This document shows positions 1 to 6,021 of a stretch of DNA of 34,949 nt, piece after piece; the first letter of the stretch is position 1; each line of letters opens with the position of its first letter. The DNA lies in NCBI GenBank assembly GCA_934678915.1, contig CAKUSF010000008.1:1-34949 (forward strand), read 5' to 3'. The notes below the pieces were generated by a model, which saw nothing but the letters and a program-made list of their open reading frames with translations, made no database searches and was not told where the DNA came from. The position numbers and the translations under genes were made by a program. This DNA is from an uncultured Bacteroidales bacterium (GTDB taxonomy: Bacteria; Bacteroidota; Bacteroidia; Bacteroidales; UBA932).

Positions 1-125
1 GCTGTCAATGTCACAGTGGTGTTGCCGGACAGGTTCTTCTCTGGAGAGCTAAGGTTTTCTTTGGCACAGCCTGCAAGTCCGAGCAGGGCCGCGAGTGCCA
101 TTGTCGCTTTTGTAATTGCCTTCAT
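1..125 (-). CDS. Lipoprotein, N-terminal part only (runs off left edge)
   Basis: Only the first 41 codons are present. They encode a type II signal peptide: basic residues at 3 and 6, a hydrophobic stretch (MALAALLGL) and a lipobox LAGC with the acylated Cys at about residue 20. The next residues, AKENLSS, are polar. This predicts a protein lipidated at the inner or outer membrane. The start is the ATG whose complement lies at 123-125, only 13 nt after the stop of the 42-codon ORF upstream, so the two probably form one transcription unit. In Bacteroidales many secreted or surface lipoproteins, fimbrillin-like proteins among them, have this layout, but the mature domain is outside the window. 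I cannot name its function. Confidence 0.7.
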   Translation of the reverse strand, partial: MKAITKATMALAALLGLAGCAKENLSSPEKNLSGNTTVTLT

Positions 126-138
126 AATTTCCTGGTGA

Positions 139-267
139 TTACCAATTGTATGTTTCTTCTTCCAGACTTTCAGTGCTAATACTGTTGCCGAGCACGCTTT
201 GTTCCAGTTCCACGTTCAGGACTTCCACGACGGGAGGCGAGTAAGGTTTAAGAGAATTGATTTTCAT
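139..267 (-). CDS. Small 42-residue protein upstream of a lipoprotein gene
   Basis: A 42-codon ORF starts MKINSLKPYSPPVVEVLNVE and ends EEETYNW. The reading frame stays open upstream to 552, but the ATG at 267 is the credible start because it lies about 27 nt after a TAnnTTTG promoter box at 294-301. The translated upstream stretch is repetitive and not protein-like. The pattern (short, a 'Y-x-x-P-x-V-E-V-L-x-V-E' core, an acidic/aromatic tail, no signal peptide) resembles the small proteins often seen just before lipoprotein and fimbrillin-type genes in Bacteroidales. That resemblance is from memory, not from a search. The lipoprotein ATG follows after 13 nt. Function is unknown; it could be a coupling leader peptide or a small cytoplasmic partner. 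Confidence 0.55.
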   Translation of the reverse strand: MKINSLKPYSPPVVEVLNVELEQSVLGNSISTESLEEETYNW

Positions 268-293
268 TTGTAAATTAATGCTTAAAAATTTTA

Positions 294-301
294 CAAATAT
301 A
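294..301 (-). promoter_or_regulatory. Bacteroidota -7 promoter box (TATATTTG) with G8 spacer tract
   Basis: On the minus strand TATATTTG matches the Bacteroidota primary-sigma -7 consensus TAnnTTTG and sits about 27 nt before the ATG at 267. Eight consecutive G (302-309 as C on the plus strand) lie directly upstream, inside the spacer to the -33 region. A TATTG element about 20 nt upstream of the box could act as -33 and is duplicated by the tandem repeat at 310-345. Confidence 0.6.
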
Positions 302-309
302 CCCCCCCC

Positions 310-345
310 ATTTTGATTTTGCAATAGTTTTTGATTTTGCAATAG
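310..345 (-). repeat. Tandem 18-bp direct repeat (two copies) in promoter region
   Basis: Two 18-bp units occupy 310-327 and 328-345 and differ at one base. On the minus strand each reads CTATTGCAAAATCAAAA plus one base. They lie directly upstream of the G8 tract and the -7 box of the small-ORF/lipoprotein operon, so each copy offers a possible -33 element (ATTG) or a regulator-binding half. This is the main content of the 311-bp gene-free stretch 268-578, together with the palindrome at 450-475 and the REP-like element at 556-578. Confidence 0.75.
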
Positions 346-449
346 TGATTTTTGTCTGACCGTACATTTGAGCTTATAAACCCCTACTTGCACGATACGC
401 ATCATAGTCTTATCCCCTTCGCGTGTGCATGGAACAGAGAGGAATAGGC

Positions 450-475
450 CCCACTCACCGACGTCGGTGAGTGGG
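450..475. repeat. Perfect 26-bp palindrome
   Basis: The 13 bases CCCACTCACCGAC are followed at once by their exact reverse complement GTCGGTGAGTGGG, giving 26 bp with no loop, centred on GAC|GTC. It lies between the end of aroE and the small-ORF promoter, both on the minus strand. It may bind a dimeric regulator or act as part of an aroE terminator, although no T-run follows on the minus strand. There is no loop, so it is not a typical hairpin terminator. Confidence 0.7.
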
Positions 476-555
476 AATGCCCTTTGGACGCACGACCATC
501 GGCAAAAAGGCAACTGGTGCGCAGAAATGTACCTTGAGCGCACAGATGCCACACT

Positions 556-578
556 GTCGTTTCGACAGACTCAGCGAC
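556..578 (+). repeat. Degenerate REP-like palindrome abutting the aroE stop
   Basis: GTCGTT, an 11-base centre TCGACAGACTC, and AGCGAC form an imperfect inverted repeat that ends one base before the aroE stop codon. The centre differs at two positions from the 11-base centre TCGACAAGCTC of the better copy at 15105-15147. I read it as a decayed member of the same family; the match is weaker than for the other two copies. Confidence 0.45.
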
Positions 579-1505
579 CTAGAAAACGACCTCCGACATG
601 GCCTTGAGGTCGGGCTGGAGACCGGTCATGATGGAGTAACCAGTTAGTGCTTGATAGAGAAGCCAGCGATGGCCTGAGATGTAGGTACAGTCAGCAGATA
701 TGAGTTTTTGCCTAGCTACATCATCAAAAGACGGGGTCTTGTAGTTTGCCTCTAGGATGACCTTTCTCTGGCCGGAATCCTCTCCGGCAAAATCATCGGC
801 AGTAAACTCAGCGATCTCCGGCAAGGCCATCGGCAGGGTGTAGATCACAAGATCACACTCCTTGACAGCCTCCTTGAAATCTGAGATTGGATCAGGCAAG
901 AAGCCATATTCCTGTAAAGAATCAGTTATCGCCTGAGCCTTTTCAATGGTGCGATTCATCAGGATTGTGGCGAATCCAAGTTCAGCAGCAGCCACAGCAG
1001 CAGCCCTTCCTGCACCGCCACAACCGACCACAAGTGCCTGAGGCTGACGGTTGAATGTGCGGCTCAACGTCATCAGGAAAAACTGGTGCATCTTCACGAA
1101 GAACTTGTCACCAAAATTACCTATGAACTCCTCGACAATGCCAGGAAAATAGGCCTCTACAACAGCAGTCACAATCCCCGTAAAGTCCGAATTATACGCC
1201 TCAATTCCATTAGAACCCTTAACCAGAAGGTTGGTCGCCCCGATGCGGGCCGCTGGTCCCGAAACCGCTCCTTCGCCTTTACGAGCCAAATCCAAAACTT
1301 TTGAATATGCAAGTTCCTTAAATGGGGCGGTGACATTGACAGCAGCATATTCATCAGTAAATTTCTGAAAAGAGGCTTCAAAGTCACTCCCTTCAATCAG
1401 GTCGTAGGAATATTCAGCGCCCTTTACATTTTTATACGCTGCCTCGAACAGTGCAGGGCTGCCAGAACCCTTAATAGGGTTGCCAATAAGACCGAATTTT
1501 GCCAT
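579..1505 (-). CDS. aroE: Shikimate dehydrogenase (NADP+)
   Basis: This enzyme reduces 3-dehydroshikimate to shikimate in the chorismate pathway, in the cytosol. The 308-residue product has the substrate-domain motif NVTAPFK (57-63, Lys63 the expected catalytic Lys), NSDFTG (105-110, Asp107 the partner Asp) and the Rossmann motif GCGGAGRA (161-168), followed by NRT for NADP recognition. The N-terminal loop reads GSGSP where many family members have HSxSP. A segment of about 35 residues before the Rossmann fold (118-152, rich in Phe) makes the protein longer than the usual 260-290. The start is ATG 1505; the frame is open to 1580, but that part covers the tRNA terminator. A REP-like element touches its stop codon. 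Confidence 0.93.
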   Translation of the reverse strand: MAKFGLIGNPIKGSGSPALFEAAYKNVKGAEYSYDLIEGSDFEASFQKFTDEYAAVNVTAPFKELAYSKVLDLARKGEGAVSGPAARIGATNLLVKGSNGIEAYNSDFTGIVTAVVEAYFPGIVEEFIGNFGDKFFVKMHQFFLMTLSRTFNRQPQALVVGCGGAGRAAAVAAAELGFATILMNRTIEKAQAITDSLQEYGFLPDPISDFKEAVKECDLVIYTLPMALPEIAEFTADDFAGEDSGQRKVILEANYKTPSFDDVARQKLISADCTYISGHRWLLYQALTGYSIMTGLQPDLKAMSEVVF

Positions 1506-1545
1506 AATAAATATTTGCAAAGCCGTCGTCACGGCATCATTAGGA

Positions 1546-1591
1546 AATAATAATAAAAATACCGCAACCTTGTCATGCAAGTTGTTGCGGT
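1546..1591 (-). terminator. Rho-independent terminator of the initiator tRNA gene
   Basis: Read on the minus strand, ACCGCAAC and GTTGCGGT (1561-1568 and 1584-1591) form an 8-bp stem, followed by ATTTTTATTATTATT. It starts 8 nt after the 3' end of the tRNA gene and lies before the aroE ATG, so it should end tRNA transcription and separate it from aroE. Confidence 0.8.
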
Positions 1592-1598
1592 AAACTAG

Positions 1599-1671
1599 TA
1601 GCGGGGGAAGGACTCGAACCTTCGGCCTCCGGGTTATGAGCCCGACGAGCTACCAACTGCTCTACCCCGCG
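1599..1671 (-). tRNA. Initiator tRNA-fMet (CAT)
   Basis: The 73-nt gene folds fully: acceptor 7, D arm GAGC/GCTC, anticodon arm TCGGG-CTCATAA-CCCGG with anticodon CAT, variable AGGCC, T arm GAAGG-TTCGAGT-CCTTC. It is the initiator rather than the elongator because three consecutive G:C pairs close the anticodon stem and the first acceptor pair is unpaired. Here the mismatch is C1 against U72, where E. coli has C1-A72. The CCA end is not encoded. A TAnnTTTG box lies 12 nt upstream and a terminator directly downstream, so it is transcribed alone. Confidence 0.95.
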
Positions 1672-1682
1672 ATGTTGGACTA

Positions 1683-1690
1683 CAAAGGTA
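1683..1690 (-). promoter_or_regulatory. -7 promoter box for tRNA-fMet (TACCTTTG)
   Basis: TACCTTTG on the minus strand matches TAnnTTTG and ends 12 nt before the mature tRNA 5' end, the expected spacing for a tRNA promoter. Confidence 0.65.
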
Positions 1691-1844
1691 CAAAGATTTT
1701 TCTTAATCGCAATTATTTTAGCAAAAAAACTGATAAAAACTGACTAAGCAGCTGTTTTGGCTTATTTGAAATGCTCTTTGAGGTACATCACTTTAAACAA
1801 TCTAATCAAAATAACTTCTATGACATATAAATCACCCGTTGCAA

Positions 1845-1910
1845 GCAAATAGGAATCCCCTTTCCAAATTTTGGTAACGTGCAAAATTTGGAAAGGGAAT
1901 TCCTATTTGC
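1845..1910. repeat. Long hairpin: 29-bp inverted repeat, 8-nt loop, downstream of hisS
   Basis: Arms 1845-1873 and 1882-1910 are reverse complements except for one G:U-compatible position. The outer arm begins GCAAATAGGAAT and the inner arm ends CCAAATTTTG. It lies 14 nt past the hisS stop on the same strand. As RNA it would be a very stable 29-bp stem, but on the minus strand no U-run follows, so it is not a textbook terminator. A processing or RNA-stability structure, or a small non-autonomous mobile element (MITE), are alternatives. The rest of 1691-1924 shows nothing else that I recognise. Confidence 0.75.
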
Positions 1911-1924
1911 TGTTAATGAAGCGA

Positions 1925-3331
1925 TTACATATTCATAAATCCCTTCATCCCAGCAATGTCAGCTTTGCCAAAGGATTTCTGCTCTCCGGTAGCAAGGTTC
2001 TTCAACTGAATGCTTCCGGCCTCGACTTCATTGCCTCCGTTGATGGATAGGAATGGAATGGATTTTCTCTGCGCATAGTCAAATTGCTTTTTCAACTTTG
2101 AAGGATCTGGATAGACCTCAACAGAAATACCCTCGGAGCGCAGGGCTGAAGCGACAGGCAAAACATAGCGAAGTTCATTGTCTCCCATGCAGGCAAACAG
2201 AAGCGTAGTGCTAGAAGCCAAGGACTTAGGGAACTTGTCCAAACCTTTAAGAACGTCATAGATCCTATCAGCTCCGAAACTGATGCCTACCCCCGACATG
2301 TCAGGAAGACCGAATATTCCGGTAAGGTTGTCGTAACGTCCACCGCCGCAGATGCTACCTATCTGATAGTCAAGAGCCTTAACCTCAAAGATTGCACCGG
2401 TGTAGTAGTTAAGTCCTCGCGCCAAAGACAGATCAATCTCAACAGGGCACTTCACTCCAGCGGCATCAATCAGGCCAAACAGTTCCTCTAATTCATCAAG
2501 CCCTTTCAAACCTGTCTCTGAAACAAGTCCCGAAGCGGAACCTCCATTCATCAAAGAACGCATTAAGGCCAATTTCTCAGACGTAGAACCTGACAACTTC
2601 AAGATTTGCTCAATAACAGCAATTGCGCCATCGGTCAAGCCTTTATCGCGCATCTCCTCTTCAACGCTTTCAAGGCCAATCTTATCCAATTTGTCGATTG
2701 CCACAGTGATGTCAACCACCTTGTCGGGGAATCCGCAAATCTCAGCGAAACCAGTCAGGACTTTACGGTTGTTGATCTTCACCAAGACATTCACATCCAG
2801 AAGGTTGAAAACTTTGTCAACAATCTGTACAAGCTCCAGCTCATTGACCTGAGACTTGCTGCCGATCACATCCACATCGCACTGATAGAACTCGCGGTAA
2901 CGCCCTTTCTGAGGTCTGTCAGCTCTCCAAACAGGTTGGATCTGAAAGCGCTTAAAAGGAAATGAAATTTCACTTTGATGCTGAACGACAAAACGTGCGA
3001 ATGGAACCGTCAAGTCGTAGCGAAGACCTTTTTCGCAGACCTCTTTCGAAAGAGCGACACTGTTCACCGTCCCGTCTTCTGTGCGATAATCCTCAAAGTT
3101 AACCTTTGAGAAACAGTCACCGGAATTAAGAACTCGAAACAGAAGTTTGTCCCCTTCCTCTCCATATTTACCAAGCAAGGTTGACAGATTTTCCATTGCT
3201 GGAGTCTCTATCTGAGCATAACCGAAAGTCTTAAAAACCTTCTTGATCGTGTCAAAGATATAATTCCTTTCGGCCATACTCTGCTGACCAAAATCACGCG
3301 TTCCCTTAGGAATTGATGGTTTCTGACCCAT
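1925..3331 (-). CDS. hisS: Histidine-tRNA ligase
   Basis: Class II aminoacyl-tRNA synthetase charging tRNA-His. The 468-residue protein has motif 1 near residues 36-46 ([11 protein letters not shown]), motif 2 around 133-154 including [10 protein letters not shown], the histidine-binding signature ARGLNYYTG (303-311), [11 protein letters not shown], and motif 3 [10 protein letters not shown] (346-355). The C-terminal ~95 residues are the anticodon-binding domain. The length fits the Bacteroidota form. Its ATG is only 3 nt after the stop of the metal-binding protein gene, with GGGAG inside that gene's last codons as a possible ribosome-binding site, so the two should be co-transcribed. The context around the start is GAATATG, as in several genes here. 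Confidence 0.96.
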   Translation of the reverse strand: MGQKPSIPKGTRDFGQQSMAERNYIFDTIKKVFKTFGYAQIETPAMENLSTLLGKYGEEGDKLLFRVLNSGDCFSKVNFEDYRTEDGTVNSVALSKEVCEKGLRYDLTVPFARFVVQHQSEISFPFKRFQIQPVWRADRPQKGRYREFYQCDVDVIGSKSQVNELELVQIVDKVFNLLDVNVLVKINNRKVLTGFAEICGFPDKVVDITVAIDKLDKIGLESVEEEMRDKGLTDGAIAVIEQILKLSGSTSEKLALMRSLMNGGSASGLVSETGLKGLDELEELFGLIDAAGVKCPVEIDLSLARGLNYYTGAIFEVKALDYQIGSICGGGRYDNLTGIFGLPDMSGVGISFGADRIYDVLKGLDKFPKSLASSTTLLFACMGDNELRYVLPVASALRSEGISVEVYPDPSKLKKQFDYAQRKSIPFLSINGGNEVEAGSIQLKNLATGEQKSFGKADIAGMKGFMNM

Positions 3332-3334
3332 ATT

Positions 3335-3661
3335 CTATTCTCCCTTTTTCTCAGCTTTGTAGCCAAGTTTCTTAATAGCATCCGCAAGAGCCTTCTCGCT
3401 GGTCTTACGGTTATCGTACTTGATTTTGATAGTCTGATTCTTAAGTGAGACTTCAAGCCCTTTCACCCCTTTCACAAAAGAAATGTTCTCCTTAATTTTC
3501 TTAACGCAATTCTCGCAATGCATATTGGTCGCGAAAACCACCTCGCTAACATTCTTGTCAGCAGGCATTTCGGCAACATACCCAAAGACCGGAACTTCGG
3601 CCAAAACATTAGGCGTGGCCAACGTCAAAGCGGCCAACGCAATTAATAATATTCTTTTCAT
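3335..3661 (-). CDS. Secreted heavy-metal-associated (HMA) domain protein
   Basis: A 108-residue protein with an N-terminal signal peptide (MKRILLIALAALTLATPNVLA) followed by one HMA domain (about 40-105). The metal-binding loop is NMHCENC (46-52), the GMxCxxC type in which two Cys bind Cu(I), Hg(II) or similar soft metals. It should act in the periplasm, like MerP or a periplasmic CopZ. It follows a TonB-dependent receptor gene by 19 nt. A TAnnTTTG box in that gap gives it its own promoter as well. Together the two genes suggest metal, probably copper, uptake or handling; the metal is inferred from the family. hisS follows after 3 nt. Confidence 0.85.
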   Translation of the reverse strand: MKRILLIALAALTLATPNVLAEVPVFGYVAEMPADKNVSEVVFATNMHCENCVKKIKENISFVKGVKGLEVSLKNQTIKIKYDNRKTSEKALADAIKKLGYKAEKKGE

Positions 3662-3667
3662 AATCTA

Positions 3668-3675
3668 CAAAGATA
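3668..3675 (-). promoter_or_regulatory. -7 promoter box before the HMA gene (TATCTTTG)
   Basis: TATCTTTG on the minus strand lies in the 19-bp gap between the receptor stop and the HMA ATG. Only about 6 nt separate the box from the ATG, so a transcript from it would be nearly leaderless. It could give hisS a metal-independent promoter. Confidence 0.5.
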
Positions 3676-3680
3676 ATGAT

Positions 3681-5849
3681 TTAATCGTTCTTTGTCGCTC
3701 TCCAAAGCGTCAATCTCACACCAACATTAATTCGACGCCCCATAATAGGTCCCCAAACACAGCTTGCATCGAAATCTGGAGTCCAAGGGGTCCACTCTCT
3801 AGAAGAGTTCCTGTCACCAACCAGCACATGCTTTTGGGTGAAATTCGTGATATTCTCCACTCCGGCATAAATATCAAACCCACGGAAGCGTCTGGTAATC
3901 TGAGCATATAACAAAGGGTAAACAGGGGTGCGACCATCAGCGTAGAGTAGCGAGCCATCACTATCCTTCAAGTCTTTCATAAAATCATAGACTCTCGCAG
4001 AACCGTTCACCGAAGCGGTAAAATCAAAGATCCAGCGGCTCAGATTTGTCTTGTACTGAAGATTCAAGACTCCTTTGAAGCGGCTGAGCATAGGTTTTTC
4101 CACCAGCTCACCAACATAATTCTCCTGACGGGCATTTGTGTAGCGCCCAGTCAAAGACACAGTAAAGCGATCGAACGGCTCGACATTAAAATCCACCTGC
4201 CAGTTATCTGAATATGACCGTCTTCCATCCGAATCAAAGAACCAGATGTCACGACCTTCAATGCCTGAAGTTCTCGGCACTTCGTAATCCACCATCAACT
4301 GACGCGAAAACTGAGTGCGGAAATAGTCAAAACTGATGTATGTTTTGGATGGGTCAACCCCAAACGGCATGTAGAATGTCACATTACCTCCGTATGTCCA
4401 CGAATCCTCTAGCAACCGTTCCATGCAATCTCCCTTGAAGCTGCTGTGGGTTGACATCACCCCGATGTTGTCTGCGACTGGATCCGCATATCTCAATCCC
4501 CTGCCACCATTAGCCCTGACGACAATCCACTCTGCTGGTGAATATTTCAACGTCACCCTCGGAGCCACCTTGAATCCGTTCCCCTTATACCAATTTGCAC
4601 TCACACCGACAATGGATGTGAATATTTCCCCAGCATGGAAAGTATATTCTCCATAAGCTCCTCCAAAGGAGTGATCAGAGATTTCCGAATATGGAGTCTG
4701 TCCATTCCCTCCTACTAACTTCCAAAAGGCATAATCAAATTTAGCGACATTCTCATCAATATGGTCAAACGTACCGGAAAGTCCGATAGTAAAGTCGTGG
4801 GATTCATTTAGTTTGTTCCTATAGAGCAAGTTGACAAAGCCCGACTGCTGCTCCGCAAAGTAAGATGAAGCTCCGAACCATGAGTCGCTTTTTTGCCATG
4901 ACCAGTCCGCGATGGCGGCTATACTAGATGAGCCGTCCTCACGAAGAGGCTTGCCGATCTTAAGGTAGGCATTTAAGAGTTTGTTGTCTATGTCTGTACC
5001 CCAAGGAATAACATCGGTAGGGGTCATTTGGGCATCTCCTGGGAACGGTGAAGGAAGGACCATGTCCTTTTCATAGCCATCCATTCCACCCTGACGGTGA
5101 TCGCTGACAGCCTTCACACCCCAACGGATCTGAAGTTCCGGAGTGTAGTACAGCCACCTATTCGCCACATTGAACTGCAACATCTTAGGGTCGTCCCGGA
5201 AGCCATCGTGATTCATGTCATAAGTCTTGAAATTCCCACTGACATGACCAAGAAAAATCGTATAGACGGTCGGACTAACCTGCCAAGCAGAGGTAGCGTT
5301 GAAATCTGCTTTTGTGTCACTCATCATAGATGCCTGAATAAAAAGAGGTTTCTCCTCTGTCGGCTTCTTGTGTTCCAGGTTAATCTGTCCTGTCATAGAT
5401 TCAAGGCCATTGATCACAGACGGGGAGCCTTTCGCAATCTGGATGCTCTCCAGCCATGGTCCAGGAACGTAGGAAAGCCCATAAGGAGCGGTAATTCCTC
5501 TCATCACAGGGCGATTTTCGTCCAACATCTGAGTGTAGGTTCCGGAAAGTCCAAGAAGCCTGATTTGTCTGGCACCTGTTACCGCATCAGAATAGCCGAC
5601 CGTCACACTTGCCGAATTTTCAAAACTCTCGGCAAGATTGCAACAAGCCATCTTCTGAAGTCCGGAAGCTGAGATCAGTTCGGTCCTTAAAGTCTTTCCT
5701 CTGGAAATGCTGTTCTCTTGATGTCCGACAAAAACTGTTGCACTCAAACTATCCTTCCTATCCTTGTAAATTGAGGAGGTGTCAACAACTTGGGCGAAAG
5801 CACTCACTGCCATCAACAATGAGACTAATGTCATCAAAGCCTTTTTCAT
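3681..5849 (-). CDS. TonB-dependent outer-membrane receptor, probably for a metal
   Basis: A 722-residue receptor: signal peptide 1-20 (ends SAFAQ), a plug domain at about 50-163 with QIRLLGL and ENRPVMRG, the IQIAKGSPSVINGLESMTGQ segment typical of plugs, then a beta-barrel to the C-terminus. It lacks the N-terminal carboxypeptidase-regulatory domain of SusC-type proteins. Two adjacent Cys (69-70, MACC) lie at the start of the plug. It would move its ligand across the outer membrane using TonB energy. The downstream secreted HMA protein points to a metal or metallophore rather than a glycan; this is inference. The frame is open from a GTG at 5858, but ATG 5849 gives the normal signal peptide. 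A promoter box lies at 5928-5935. Confidence 0.88.
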   Translation of the reverse strand: MKKALMTLVSLLMAVSAFAQVVDTSSIYKDRKDSLSATVFVGHQENSISRGKTLRTELISASGLQKMACCNLAESFENSASVTVGYSDAVTGARQIRLLGLSGTYTQMLDENRPVMRGITAPYGLSYVPGPWLESIQIAKGSPSVINGLESMTGQINLEHKKPTEEKPLFIQASMMSDTKADFNATSAWQVSPTVYTIFLGHVSGNFKTYDMNHDGFRDDPKMLQFNVANRWLYYTPELQIRWGVKAVSDHRQGGMDGYEKDMVLPSPFPGDAQMTPTDVIPWGTDIDNKLLNAYLKIGKPLREDGSSSIAAIADWSWQKSDSWFGASSYFAEQQSGFVNLLYRNKLNESHDFTIGLSGTFDHIDENVAKFDYAFWKLVGGNGQTPYSEISDHSFGGAYGEYTFHAGEIFTSIVGVSANWYKGNGFKVAPRVTLKYSPAEWIVVRANGGRGLRYADPVADNIGVMSTHSSFKGDCMERLLEDSWTYGGNVTFYMPFGVDPSKTYISFDYFRTQFSRQLMVDYEVPRTSGIEGRDIWFFDSDGRRSYSDNWQVDFNVEPFDRFTVSLTGRYTNARQENYVGELVEKPMLSRFKGVLNLQYKTNLSRWIFDFTASVNGSARVYDFMKDLKDSDGSLLYADGRTPVYPLLYAQITRRFRGFDIYAGVENITNFTQKHVLVGDRNSSREWTPWTPDFDASCVWGPIMGRRINVGVRLTLWRATKND

Positions 5850-5927
5850 ACAATCCACGACTATTCATTTCACTTTACTTTCGATGTCTGTTCACAAGAA
5901 GCAAACAAGAAAGTCATAGAACAACTG

Positions 5928-5935
5928 CAAATATA
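5928..5935 (-). promoter_or_regulatory. -7 promoter box for the TonB receptor (TATATTTG)
   Basis: TATATTTG on the minus strand matches TAnnTTTG and is about 79 nt upstream of the receptor ATG. It is divergent from the sppA promoter 36 bp away. Confidence 0.6.
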
Positions 5936-5970
5936 ATGTTTGATTCTTAAGAAGCTATCAGGAAAATGCT

Positions 5971-5978
5971 TAAATTTG
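5971..5978 (+). promoter_or_regulatory. -7 promoter box for sppA (TAAATTTG)
   Basis: TAAATTTG matches TAnnTTTG and lies 43 nt before the sppA ATG, so the leader is about 35 nt. Confidence 0.6.
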
Positions 5979-6021
5979 CATTCGTTGACAGTATTACAAG
6001 CAACAAAACGTTTTCAGGAAT

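Noticed and set aside
268..552. N-terminal extension of the 42-codon ORF
   Set aside because: It runs through the promoter box, the G8 tract and the tandem repeat, and the product is not protein-like; the ATG at 267 is favoured.
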